A stretch of 64,000 bases of DNA from Novosphingobium sp. B 225 (lineage in GTDB: Bacteria > Pseudomonadota > Alphaproteobacteria > Sphingomonadales > Sphingomonadaceae). Positions within the stretch are counted from its first letter, which is position 1; every line of letters starts with the position of its first letter. The notes below the pieces were generated by a model, which was not told the DNA's origin, searched no databases, and saw only the letters and a program-made list of their open reading frames with translations. Where the stretch lies: contig NZ_MWLM01000072.1 of the NCBI RefSeq assembly GCF_002198665.1, positions 119,748-183,747 on the forward strand. Direction: 5' to 3'. Of the stretch, positions 26,367-35,900 are shown piece after piece. Both the position numbers and the translations under genes were made by a program.

Positions 26367-27360
26367 GCACTCCCATCAAACCAGAACGCCCGCGCCGCTG
26401 CCTGCGCCAGCGAGACAGGGCGCTGAGGCTGGAAAATCCGGCCTGTTCGGCAATTTCGGTCAGCGAATTTGTCTGGCTGGCCAGTTGGCGCTCGACCAGC
26501 CGGGTCCGGACACGGTCGACCAATTCGGTGAATGTGGTGCCTTCGCGGCGCAGGCGGCGGTGCACGGTGCGGCGGTCTGCGGACAGGGTTCGGGCAATGT
26601 TGTCAATCCGGCAGGTGCCGCGCGGCAGGCTCTGTTCGATCAGCGCTTCGACCCGGTCCGCCATTTTGCGGCAGCGCGGCCCGGCAACCAGGCCAAGATA
26701 GCGTTCCAGTTCGCGCGCTGCACCCGGATCTGCGCCGGCGATCGGGTGATCCAGATCGGATGATCGCAAGACCAGCGCGTCGCGGTCTGCACCGAACACC
26801 GGAGCCTGCCCGAAATGGCGCAGATATGGCAACACGGAACGCGGCCGGGCGTGGCTGCACAAGACCATTTCGGGCTGCCAGCCGGGGCCGAGCAGAGCGC
26901 GGATCAATCGCGCAATCGAAGCCAGCGACAGCTCGATCGATTGCGGCGCGGAATTGGGCAAACCCGGCGCCAGGGTCAGGTCGAGGATCGTCACTTCGGC
27001 CCCCGCTTCAAGCCGCGGCACCACGCTTTCAGTCTGGACCCAGCCATAGTCTATCAACCAGCCCAGCGCACTGCGCAGATCACGCTGTTCCCGCATCACC
27101 AGGCCAACCGCGCCCAATGTGGCAAACCCGCGTACATCAGCCATGGCCAGGCCAAAATCCGGCATGTCTGCAGCCTGGGCGGCCCGTTCGAACAATGCGA
27201 TGACACTGCTGGCCGGGATCCGTTGTTCGGGATCCGTCAGGCAGCCGGCGGGAAGGCGTTGTTCTGCCAGCAACGCCAGCGGATCAAGCCCCGCCGCCTG
27301 CGCTACCGCGGCAAATCCATCGAGCACCGCAGCACGCGAAAGGGGCGAGGTTTGGGTCAT
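26353..27360 (-). CDS. AraC family regulator
   Basis: A 335-residue regulator. The N-terminal effector domain is of the arabinose-binding-like type seen in OruR/ArgR-like AraC proteins (about residues 20-210). The C-terminal double helix-turn-helix is at about 225-325 (IDNIARTLSADRRTVHRRLR, LTEIAEQAGFSSLSALSRW). The last residues (GLMGVPLER) and the stop lie in the island 1 attachment site. With an unaltered att sequence the frame would continue for another eight codons, so the tail may have been changed by the integration. It is divergent from the dioxygenase gene and probably its activator. Confidence 0.88.
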   Translation of the reverse strand: MTQTSPLSRAAVLDGFAAVAQAAGLDPLALLAEQRLPAGCLTDPEQRIPASSVIALFERAAQAADMPDFGLAMADVRGFATLGAVGLVMREQRDLRSALGWLIDYGWVQTESVVPRLEAGAEVTILDLTLAPGLPNSAPQSIELSLASIARLIRALLGPGWQPEMVLCSHARPRSVLPYLRHFGQAPVFGADRDALVLRSSDLDHPIAGADPGAARELERYLGLVAGPRCRKMADRVEALIEQSLPRGTCRIDNIARTLSADRRTVHRRLRREGTTFTELVDRVRTRLVERQLASQTNSLTEIAEQAGFSSLSALSRWRRQRRGRSGLMGVPLER

Positions 27361-27364
27361 TTCC

Positions 27365-27401
27365 GTCCCGATATGTCAATTATCTGTCCCGATATGTCAA
27401 T
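27365..27401. promoter_or_regulatory. Direct-repeat operator between AraC and TauD-like genes
   Basis: Two copies of GTCCCGATATGTCAAT begin at 27365 and 27386, a 21-base spacing equal to two helical turns. They touch the AraC start and lie 60-100 bases upstream of the dioxygenase start, the layout expected for an AraC dimer site that both autoregulates and activates the divergent gene. Confidence 0.7.
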
Positions 27402-27462
27402 CATCCCTTCCAATACCGCCTATCATCGCGAATCGAAAAAGACGGCAAGTGGGAGACAATCG

Positions 27463-28368
27463 ATGGCCGAACTGCTGCAAACGCGCGATTTTCGTCAGTT
27501 TCGGGTGGTGCCCCGGACACCGGTAATCGGCGGCTGGATCGAGGGCTGCAACCTGGCCGAACTGGACGAGGCCGGATTGGCCGACCTGCGCGAGGCGCTG
27601 TGGCAGTATGGTGTGCTGTTCGGCCGCCGCCAGCACCTGTCGTTCGATGCCATGAAGCGTGTCGCCTATGGGTTTGGCGAGCATCTGGAGGAGCACACCT
27701 TTGCCCCGACCAAGGCGGACGAGGGGCACCCCGAAGTGGTGGTGATCGAGCGTCTGCCTTCAACCAGCGCCAAATCGACCACCGACCTGTGGCATCACGA
27801 CGTCACCTCGCGCAAGCATCCCAACATCATGTCGTTGCTTCAGGCAGAGCAAGTGCCGTTCGGCGCGGATACGATGTGGGCCAGCATGACCTCTGCCTAT
27901 GAACGCATGCCGCACGCGCTCAAGCTGCTGTTCGAGAACGTCGAGATGGAGCACGATTCGCTCTACCTGGCCTTGCGGCACGGGTTCGGAACCCCCGAAA
28001 TGGTCGCGCGGATCGTGCAATCGGGCGAAAAGGCTACTCACCCAGCGGTGGTGCGCCACCATGCCACGGGGCGGCCCTGTCTGTTCGTGGGCAATGCCTA
28101 TATCAAGCGCATCAAGGGGTTCGAAACCGATATCAGCGAAGCACTGATCAAGATCGCCAACGATTATTCCAAGGTTCCCGAACTGCAGGTGCGGCATGAA
28201 TGGGAACCGGGTGACGTGGCGCTGTGGGACAATGTCGGCACGTCGCACTATGGTGTATCGGCCGATATCGGCGATCAGCTGCGGCGGTTGCACCGGGTCG
28301 CGGCCTGGTCTGAAAACATGAAGCCGGAACCCTATGTAGCAGGGCCTCAGCTGTCGGCTGCGGCCTGA
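27463..28368 (+). CDS. TauD/TfdA family 2-oxoglutarate dioxygenase
   Basis: A 301-residue Fe(II)/2-oxoglutarate dioxygenase. The iron triad is H111 and D113 in LWHHDVT and H277 in RRLHRVAAW. WDNVGTSHYGV (residues 255-265) is a typical strand. Members hydroxylate sulfonates, aryloxy acids or similar small acids. The ATG at 27463 follows a GGGAGA site. It is followed after seven bases by a hydrolase gene, and is likely induced by the divergent AraC protein. The substrate is unknown. Confidence 0.9.
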   Translation: MAELLQTRDFRQFRVVPRTPVIGGWIEGCNLAELDEAGLADLREALWQYGVLFGRRQHLSFDAMKRVAYGFGEHLEEHTFAPTKADEGHPEVVVIERLPSTSAKSTTDLWHHDVTSRKHPNIMSLLQAEQVPFGADTMWASMTSAYERMPHALKLLFENVEMEHDSLYLALRHGFGTPEMVARIVQSGEKATHPAVVRHHATGRPCLFVGNAYIKRIKGFETDISEALIKIANDYSKVPELQVRHEWEPGDVALWDNVGTSHYGVSADIGDQLRRLHRVAAWSENMKPEPYVAGPQLSAAA

Positions 28369-28375
28369 ACCGGTG

Positions 28376-29362
28376 ATGGCCAGCCCCTTCGACGATCCCG
28401 CCGCCTTTACCCACCATACGGTTACGCTGGACGGGCTGACGGTTCACTATGTCGAGCAGGGTAGCGGGCCATTGGTGATCCTGCTGCACGGGTTTCCCTA
28501 TACCTGGTTCGAATGGCGCCACCAGATCGCCGCGCTGGCCGGGGCCGGCTACCGCGTGGTCGCCCCCGATATCCGCGGCTTTGGTGAAAGCGGCAAGCCG
28601 CAGGACACCGCGCAGTACACCATGTTGCACAGCGCCGGTGACGTGGTCGGCCTGCTTGGCGCGCTGGGTGAAACGCGGGCCGTGCTGGTTGGACACGATC
28701 TGGGGGCCTGGATCGCCGCCGCGGCGGCCCGGCTTCGTCCGGACCTGTTCCGGGCCTTGGCTCTGCTTTCAACCCCGGTTGGCCCGCGTGAGGCGGAGCG
28801 GCCAAGCATTCAGTGGCAGCGCCTGGAACAACAGCTGGGCGGGCGCCTGCACCACCACTATTTCCAGGAACCCGGGGTGGCCGAAGCCCTGCTGGATCCC
28901 GATATCGCCTCATCGCTGCGCGGGATCTATTTCGCCATCTCGGGTGAGGCCGAAGGCGCGGCGCGGTGGCGCCCGATAACCCGGAGCGGTGAAACCATCC
29001 GCGATACCTTGCCCGATAGCGGGCGCTTGCCAAAGCTGCTGTCGGGACCAGCCTTTGCCGAATATGTCCGTCAATATGGCAAGGCGGGCTTCGCCGCGCC
29101 GCTGGCCCACTATCGCTGCCGCGACCTGACCTGGGAATTGACCGCCGCCTGGGCCGGCCAGATGGTGCTGCAGCCAAGCCTGTTCCTGGGCGGCGCAGCA
29201 GATCCGGCCCTACCCTTGATGCAAGCGACCTATGACACGCTGGAAGCCACCTACCCCAACCTCACCCACAAAACCCTGCTCCCCGGCATCGGCCACGGCG
29301 CGCCCGAAGAAGCCCCCGAAACAGTAAACACCACACTGATCGCCTGGCTCAACACGCTTTGA
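28376..29362 (+). CDS. Alpha/beta hydrolase (epoxide hydrolase/dehalogenase-like)
   Basis: A 328-residue alpha/beta hydrolase. The oxyanion segment is HGFPYTWFEW (39-48). The nucleophile elbow VGHDLGAW gives Asp108, the type found in epoxide hydrolases, haloalkane and fluoroacetate dehalogenases. The catalytic base is H307 in GIGHGAP. It is co-transcribed with the TauD-like gene and may process its product. A GTG three bases upstream of the ATG is an alternative start. A hairpin follows the stop directly. Confidence 0.88.
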   Translation: MASPFDDPAAFTHHTVTLDGLTVHYVEQGSGPLVILLHGFPYTWFEWRHQIAALAGAGYRVVAPDIRGFGESGKPQDTAQYTMLHSAGDVVGLLGALGETRAVLVGHDLGAWIAAAAARLRPDLFRALALLSTPVGPREAERPSIQWQRLEQQLGGRLHHHYFQEPGVAEALLDPDIASSLRGIYFAISGEAEGAARWRPITRSGETIRDTLPDSGRLPKLLSGPAFAEYVRQYGKAGFAAPLAHYRCRDLTWELTAAWAGQMVLQPSLFLGGAADPALPLMQATYDTLEATYPNLTHKTLLPGIGHGAPEEAPETVNTTLIAWLNTL

Positions 29363-29397
29363 CCACCCCGACGGGGTGGCCAGCTGCCTGATTTTTC
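29363..29397 (+). terminator. Probable terminator after hydrolase gene
   Basis: Hairpin with arms CCACCCC and GGGGTGG around a three-base loop, directly after the stop codon, with a five-T run about 14 bases further on. Its position fits; the spacing to the T-run is looser than ideal. Confidence 0.5.
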
Positions 29398-29405
29398 TGA
29401 AAGAA

Positions 29406-29425
29406 TGGTGCCAGAAGAGGACTCG
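29406..29425 (-). other. Island 2 distal attachment site
   Basis: TGGTGCCAGAAGAGGACTCG. The reverse complement ends in CCA and resembles the T-arm and acceptor end of a tRNA. It differs from the copy at 46560 by one missing base in the acceptor-stem portion. No tRNA body adjoins it. Confidence 0.65.
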
Positions 29426-29480
29426 ATTTTAACAACTTTATACTAGCTTTATCAATGCATTAGTTTGTTCGGGTTTTGCC

Positions 29481-29500
29481 AAAGGCCCGCAAAAGGCCCG
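29481..29500. repeat. Putative integrase arm sites, island 2 left
   Basis: AAAGGCCCGC followed by AAAAGGCCCG, an 11-base period, 55 bases inside the attachment site. The same pair lies next to the integrase at 46423-46443. Confidence 0.6.
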
Positions 29501-29525
29501 AAATCGCCAAATAAGGTATTGGTTC

Positions 29526-29611
29526 GATGCCTTTTTCGGAACTCGAGCACTCTTAGAGCCCCGGCATTCCGCCATTTGTTTTCTACGAGAGAGCAAAAAG
29601 CGGGCCTTTGA
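29526..29611 (-). repeat. Diverged interspersed repeat, copy A
   Basis: Read on the minus strand, this segment parallels 38246-38331: both run from a GCCC-TTTT stretch through a GGGG box to C-TCGAGT-CC and AAAAAG. The similarity is partial. Neither copy is clearly coding, although each can be read as a short RVPKK-ending peptide. Confidence 0.3.
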
Positions 29612-29812
29612 GTCGCCATCTCGCTGCGTACTAACTGAACTACCTTGTCTGCCGTACGGCGTGCTTCGACTGGGTGATTGACCCATTTGGGTAGGCCGCT
29701 CGTCAATCCCAGGCGTCAACCAATCTGAGCTCCCATTGAGCGAGCAGGAGCCTTTCAAGAAGTGAACCGCCCCGAGTTTTCCGGAGGCTCCCAATTGTGA
29801 GAAGGAGCCACG

Positions 29813-29944
29813 ATGAGCGCTACAAGGAACAAGTTTTCACATGAGTTTCGCGACCGTGCCGTGCGTTTGGTGGAGGAGCAGCGAGGAGATTACCCCTCGC
29901 AGCGGACGGCGATGAGTTCGATTGCTGCCAAGGTTGGGTGGTAG
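29813..29944 (+). pseudogene. IS3-family OrfA fragment
   Basis: Forty-three codons then TAG, reading [21 protein letters not shown] and SSIAAKVGW. This is the N-terminal helix-turn-helix start of an IS3-family transposase OrfA, normally about 100 residues. An AGGAG-type site and ATG remain. The rest of OrfA and all of OrfB are missing. Bases 29945-30280 that follow hold no gene I can support. Confidence 0.8.
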
Positions 29945-30280
29945 CGCAGAGGCATTTGGCGGCAAAAATGGCTGTATTTGGTAACTCGGTTGCCAACCGA
30001 ACCTGTGTCAACGGTAAAGCGCTCCATGAATATCGTGCTAGTCCTCGCTCCATTCTCATGTTAGCACTCGAGAATCGTTGCGGAGTGCGGGTGAAAGGTA
30101 GTTCTCCAATTGTCCTTGCTCTGCCTTTAAGCATGAAAGGGCATTCGCAGAGTCTCTATAAGAATAATCGATTAGGTCGCCAAAACGTTCTAATTCCCGC
30201 TCCACCAGAAATATCGGTGGCTGCGGCTGCCAGTTTGCGAACTTCTGCAATGTCGCGTCGCATCGGAACAGGAGATCATA

Positions 30281-31339
30281 GTGGCGCAAAGAAATCCCCA
30301 ACGTCTCGCGCAAGCCGGACCGCTTGATGCGGTAAGCGGGTTTCCCAATTGGTACGGGGATGCAAACGGCCTGGAGCTTGAGCTTGTCGCCGCGCCCGAT
30401 GTCATGGCCCCGGCCATGGGAGATCTGCAAACGCCCGCCCTCCCGGTTGCCTTTCCAACAAACTATCCGGAAGAAGCCTTCTATTACATGGCCGAAGCCC
30501 GTCTGGAAGTTGGCGGGACTGGAACGGTTGGCCGTGCGCGGGTGATTATGGCCTTGGAAGCCGCCTTCGGTGGTGATGGTACGCCGGAATTCGGCAGCAA
30601 GAGTGCCAAGCCAAATCAATCAAAACAATTTGGTGTGGTATTTGCGCGACTTAGGGTGCGGATAGACGACGTAATTCCTGGCGCGAAGTATGTTGTTCGC
30701 CATCCTTACGGTGAAACCGAACCGCTGGAAGCCGACGATGGTGGCCGGGTTTTCTACACGGCCGATACCGGCATCGCGGAAGGCAACATGGCGCGGGTGC
30801 TTGAAACGGGTGAAATTGCACCTTTTCTGCAATGGACCGGCGTTCCGCCCGCAGGCTATATTGGCGATGGCGTGACCGAACACACCGTAACCGGCAGCGC
30901 AATTCGCAATTTTGTCGAAATCGCAGGCCCCCGCATCGGTCAAGGCAGCGCCAATGCTGTTGGCATCGATCTGGTAAGGACAGACCTTTTCACCGTTCAG
31001 GGCCGCAAGCGGGGCACAGTGCCCAATCAGCCGGTTCCCGGCCCGCCAGTCTTTGACGTGTTGAGCGCGGAATATCGCACCTCGCGCGCGCAATACCGGA
31101 TCCGGGGTGAAATAAGGCCGGTTACCATTCCAGATCCGGCAGGGGGGTTCCGATCGGAAAGAGTGGACGTGACGCTGCATGGCCAGGTTTTCAGCGCTTT
31201 TCCTGACATCACGGGGGCGTGGGAAATCCGCCATACATTCGCGGGCGCTCCGCCGCCGGCCCCGGCACCAAACGCTGACGTTGTGGTGACGGCCGCATCA
31301 GGCCCAAGCCGGGTTCGCAGGTTGACAGTCAGGAACTGA
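30281..31339 (+). CDS. Unknown 352-residue protein of the metal-protein operon
   Basis: No family is recognised. The protein starts at GTG with an AGGAG site seven bases upstream. The N-terminal part (GFPNWYGDANGLELELVAAP, then FPTNYPEEAFYYMAEARLEV) looks like a beta-rich domain. The middle has a 'parallel strand' feel with VRIDDVIPGAKYVVRHPYG. A Pro-Ala stretch (APPPAPAPNAD) precedes a short C-terminal strand pair. No signal peptide or membrane helix is seen. It is first in a four-gene operon with DUF1326, DUF2182 and a multicopper-oxidase-like gene, spaced 12, 3 and 15 bases apart. Confidence 0.7.
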   Translation: MAQRNPQRLAQAGPLDAVSGFPNWYGDANGLELELVAAPDVMAPAMGDLQTPALPVAFPTNYPEEAFYYMAEARLEVGGTGTVGRARVIMALEAAFGGDGTPEFGSKSAKPNQSKQFGVVFARLRVRIDDVIPGAKYVVRHPYGETEPLEADDGGRVFYTADTGIAEGNMARVLETGEIAPFLQWTGVPPAGYIGDGVTEHTVTGSAIRNFVEIAGPRIGQGSANAVGIDLVRTDLFTVQGRKRGTVPNQPVPGPPVFDVLSAEYRTSRAQYRIRGEIRPVTIPDPAGGFRSERVDVTLHGQVFSAFPDITGAWEIRHTFAGAPPPAPAPNADVVVTAASGPSRVRRLTVRN

Positions 31340-31351
31340 AGGGGATCAACA

Positions 31352-32089
31352 ATGCCGCAGGCCTATCTGCTCAAGGGCGATTTCGTCGAATGTTGCGATT
31401 GCTTCACCGTTTGCCCATGCTGGGTAAGCGATCTTCCCGATGAAGATCATTGCAGCGGCCTCTATGTCTGGTCCTTCGCGGAAGGTTCCTACATCGGAAA
31501 CCAGGACAACAGCGTCGCGGGAATGAAGGTGGCCGCCGCAACCTATCATGCGGTTCGTCAGGGCGGGCAGGCCTTTTTCTATATCGACGTCAACGGCGGC
31601 GATCCATCGATGGTGGATACCCTGTATCAGATTTTTTCCGACCAGAGCGCGGACCATGACCTCAAGGGACTGGCAAATCTCCTGGGTCTTTACCTAGGCC
31701 ACAAACCGGCACGAATTGACGCAAACTTCGGTGCCAAGGACTTCGACGTTTCGGTCGATACCGAAGGCGGGCATATCGCGACAGCCAAAGGTGAGGAAAA
31801 AGTTTTCACAAACCAGCAAGAACCAATGACCCTGCGGGACACGGCGCTAGATACTAAGCTTGGAATCCGCGAAAATGCGGTGGTTGTGCAAAAGATGGGC
31901 GCCCTGACAGTGGACGTTGCCGCCCTTCCGGGTGGGCCGCTCAATTTTTTGGGGCGCTCAGGCATGCGCAGCAAATTTCGCTACGAATTCACAGCAGCTG
32001 CGCTGGCAAAGGCGGAACGCAGGGCTGATAAGGCCAGCCAGGAAAGCAAGGCGGCAGCCAAGGCGGATCGGGCGATCAAAGGGCGCTGA
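31352..32089 (+). CDS. DUF1326 protein, Cys-rich
   Basis: A 245-residue DUF1326 protein. The N-terminal cysteine cluster FVECCDCFTVCPCWVSD (residues 12-28) plus another Cys in DEDHC looks like a metal or redox site and defines the family. The body has AGMKVAAATYHAVRQGGQAF and a Lys-rich C-terminal helix. DUF1326 genes are known to co-occur with DUF2182, exactly as here. The activity is unestablished; the neighbours suggest copper or other metal handling. Confidence 0.87.
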   Translation: MPQAYLLKGDFVECCDCFTVCPCWVSDLPDEDHCSGLYVWSFAEGSYIGNQDNSVAGMKVAAATYHAVRQGGQAFFYIDVNGGDPSMVDTLYQIFSDQSADHDLKGLANLLGLYLGHKPARIDANFGAKDFDVSVDTEGGHIATAKGEEKVFTNQQEPMTLRDTALDTKLGIRENAVVVQKMGALTVDVAALPGGPLNFLGRSGMRSKFRYEFTAAALAKAERRADKASQESKAAAKADRAIKGR

Positions 32090-32092
32090 AAC

Positions 32093-32929
32093 ATGTCGCA
32101 CGATGCCGCGCACAATCCGGCAAACCCCGTCTTGCCGATCATCGGCGTGCTGGGCGTGGCGGCCTTGGGCTGGGCCGGAGTCATCGCTTTCCATGCGGTG
32201 CTTTTGTCTGATCCCCCAAATGCCGCTCTTTCAGCGCTGCCGGCCGAATTGCGAGGGCTTGTCAAACTTTGCGGCAGCCAGCCTGATGTTGGCCAGACCG
32301 GATTCGGAAACTGGATAGTTGGCTGGATGCTGATGGTGGTAGCGATGATGCTTCCCCCCACGCTGCCACTGGTTCGCGCAGCAGATCAATTGTTCCGCTT
32401 GCGCAGCGATCGGGTGCAGCTGTTCGTATCGATGCTGGCGGCGTTCATCGGTGTCTGGGCTATGGCTGGCGCGATGCTGTTCGCCTTTGGCAGCCTTGCG
32501 CGCATCGGACTGAATGCCTTGGCGGGATTTGGACCGGAGTTGGGTTCGCGCAGCACAATCGCCGCCGGGGTGGCGGCGATTTCTGTCGGCCTGTTCCAGT
32601 TCACCCAGCTCAAAATGGCCTGCATGGACGCCTGCCGCAGCCCCAGGAGCATCATGATCACCAAGTGGCGCAGCGCCGCGCCCGCCCGGTCCGCTTTCCA
32701 CATCGGGATGCTTTATGGGATGATTTGCTTCGGATGCTGCTGGGCAATGATGGTGCTGGGGGTGCTGGTTGGCGCGCTGATGCTGCCGATTATGGTTATC
32801 TGCGCGGTGATGATGGCCCTTGAGCGCCTGCTCCCCGCTTCCCGCCCACTCATACCCATCCAGGCAGGCTTCGCGATCCTGATCGGTGCCTTGCTGCTGG
32901 CGGGCTCAATTCCAACGGCATTCAACTAG
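32093..32929 (+). CDS. DUF2182 integral membrane metal-binding protein
   Basis: A 278-residue protein with six or more membrane helices. It carries the family's cysteine motifs, MACMDACRSP near residue 178 and FGCCWAMM near residue 213, and the Met/Pro-rich MVVAMMLPPTLPLV in an early helix. It is described in databases as a predicted metal-binding membrane protein. It lies three bases after DUF1326 and is probably the membrane part of the same system. Confidence 0.87.
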   Translation: MSHDAAHNPANPVLPIIGVLGVAALGWAGVIAFHAVLLSDPPNAALSALPAELRGLVKLCGSQPDVGQTGFGNWIVGWMLMVVAMMLPPTLPLVRAADQLFRLRSDRVQLFVSMLAAFIGVWAMAGAMLFAFGSLARIGLNALAGFGPELGSRSTIAAGVAAISVGLFQFTQLKMACMDACRSPRSIMITKWRSAAPARSAFHIGMLYGMICFGCCWAMMVLGVLVGALMLPIMVICAVMMALERLLPASRPLIPIQAGFAILIGALLLAGSIPTAFN

Positions 32930-32944
32930 AACAAGGAGAGCTTT

Positions 32945-35900
32945 ATGGCGACGTTACGTGAGTTCGACATAACCGCTTTCTCCATTCCCGTCGTCTATAC
33001 GCCCGAGGGCGATTACGATCCGAATGGCATGGTTTTCATTCCCTCCGCCATGCGAAACCTGCTCGATTGGTGCAGGAAACTTTGGTTCGATCAGAATGAA
33101 CGCCTGCCGCGATTGCATCATCGCGCGCAGCGGGCTCGCCTGGTCATTGACGGACTGGAACGGCTGGAGGCGATGATCGCCCGACTGCGCGATGGCGGCT
33201 CGCATGACCAGGCGCTTCTGGCGCGCTGGATCGCGCGGGAGATGGGCGAATCGTGGGATGATTGCGATCACTACGAAAGCGATCCCCATCACGAACGCGA
33301 CGATCATCGCCGCTATCATGAATCAGACAGAAATCGCGCCGTCCGGATGAATTTTGAACGGGCGATCACGGATTTGCGGATTGCCCTGATCGACCTCAAC
33401 CGCACGCAGGGACTGGTGCAATGGGCGGCGACTGACGCGAACCTTGATTCTCGGGATGCGCGCGGCCTGCAAAGCGCATTGGCCGATGCTCCCGATCCGC
33501 TGGCAGAGCCGATCATCCGGCTCGTCAGCCTGACGCCGCGCCAGCGCGAGCAATTGCGCCAACACTGGATCGTGCAGGAAAGCATGATCACGGAAGCCAT
33601 TGCCCAGTGGTTTCGCGATCATGATACCACAGCGACGAATGCGGAATTGCAGGAAGCCGCACCACGCCTTCCTGGCAGCGGAAATTGGCTCGCCAGGCTA
33701 GTGTTCAACGATCACAGCGGCGCTGCGCGCGGACAATGCGACCGTTTCAACCCGTTGAAGCCCATTCCTTTTCTGCGGCCATTGGTGCTGCGCGCCTGTG
33801 TTGGCGAACGCGTGAAGATCAGGCTGGAAAATGAACTTTCAGCCCGGTCGGTCGAACTGTTCGTGCAAGGCCATGTCTATGACAATAGCCCGCGCTACGC
33901 CAACGGCAGGGTGATCACGGAAGCAAGCAAATTTCCTTGCCCGCCCAATGATTACCGCACGATCGAGTTCACAGTGGATACCGAAGGCGTCTGGCCCATC
34001 AACGATATCGCTGACGTGCGCGGCAATGAAAACGGCACCAATGTCCATGGCCTGTTCGGCGCGCTTACCGTGGAGCCTGCGGGAACCCGCTGGCTGGATC
34101 AGGAAACCGGGCTGGATCTGACCGACAGGAAATGGGCCAGCATGCTGGACGTTATCCTCAAACCGGCAAACCCCACACCAGAACCGCCAGCCTATGTCGA
34201 TCACCAGACCGACGTGCAGCAAGGCGTGCAGCGTTATTTCCGCGAATTCACGGTTTTCATCCATGATGAGCCAGAAATCCATTCGGGGTTGCATACGGTA
34301 GGTGACCATTCGCTGATGCCGCTGTCCTATCGCGCGGCGCCAATGCACAACCGCCTGCCGCACCGGATGCGCGAACTTGTTCGTGAAACGGAACGCCATC
34401 CGCTGCCACCGCCGGGAACAGTTGACCTGAAGGCCTTCGGCTGGGAACTTTCCGACGAACTGGACGAATGCTTCCTCACCGCCCGCGATTCCCACGGCAA
34501 CTGGCTGGAATATGTCGCCGGGGAAGAACAGCATCACAGCAGCTGGCTGTTCGGCGATCCACTGACACACATCCAGCGGGCCTATGCCGGCGATCCATGC
34601 CGGGTTCGGCTGGTCCATGCCGGGGTCAAGGAAACGCATGTCTATCACTTGCATGTCCACGAATGGCATGCCGTGCGCACGCACAACGCAGAGCCTTCGT
34701 CCTGGGGCGACAAGACATACGACCAGGGGAATGGCACCCCCAAGGTGGGAAAGGGTTCCCATCTGCTCGATTCCATCACGATCAGCCCGCAAACCGGGAT
34801 GACGATAGATCCGCTGTTCGGTTCCGGCAGCCGCCAGCACGCCATCGGCGACATCATCTGGCATTGCCATCTTTATCCCCATTTCCACCACGGGATGTGG
34901 GGCCTGTGGCGCAGCCATGATCGCCTGGTTGATGGCACGCGCCTTTATCCTGATGGATCCTACTGCCCGCCGCTGAAGGCGCTGCCGGATCACAGGCCGA
35001 AGCGGGCGACGCTGAAGCAGCCCGGCTTCCCTTGGTTCATTGACGGGGTCTGTTCCGCCAAATCGCCACCACCACCGGCGGCAAGACCCGATCAGCGCAA
35101 TGGCAGGCGGATCATTCTGGAGATGCCGGATGCATCGCCCCTGGAAATTGCCGCCATGGCACCGGGCTGCCGCACCGGAAAATCGCCGGGTGCCCTTTTC
35201 GTCGATCTTGATGGGCTGGCGGCAAAGTGGAACGCCGAAGCCGGGCTGCCTGCTCCGCGCAAGATCAGCTATGATATCGAAGTCCGCAGTGACCGGATCG
35301 ATTACAACGTCGATGGCTGGTTCGATCCGAACGGCCACCATTACCGCCTGATGGGCGTCAAGATTTCCGAGCAGGACAAGGCGGGCCGATACCAGGTCGT
35401 GGAGGAGAAAACATTTCCGCATGATCTGGCGGCAAACCCTGAGCCGTGCTTTCCGCGCGCCAATCACGGCGATATCGTCGAATGGCGCCAGCACAATGTG
35501 CTGCCCAGCTTCGTCGCGGATCAATATGATTTTGGCCAGTTGCCGGTTGAATGCGGCCTTCATGTCCATTTGGTGAAGTTCGATGTTCTGGCAGCGGACG
35601 GATCGGCTACCGGCTGGAACTATCTCTCTGGCGCCAGTGCCCCCGAAGCGGTCGGTGCGAACGGACCGGGCGAAATGCGCAATGTCAGCCTGCATCGCTG
35701 GGTGGTAGACGAGGAGTTTGGCCCCTGCTTCTTCCACGATCATCTGCTGGCCAATTTCCGCCAGAAGCGCGGCCTGTTTTCCGCCCTTATGGTGCAACCC
35801 CACGGTTCCGCTTGGCAAAGGCACGACGATCAAAGCGTTGCGGCCTGGGGGGAGCAGCAGGCGGTGATCGTCCCGCCCGAAGACAGCAACCTGCCACCTT

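Noticed and set aside
30056-30280. Minus-strand peptide reading FLVERELERFGDLIDYSYRD
   Set aside because: It looks protein-like over about 50 residues, but the frame continues antisense to the following gene and no family or start can be assigned. It is at most a fragment.
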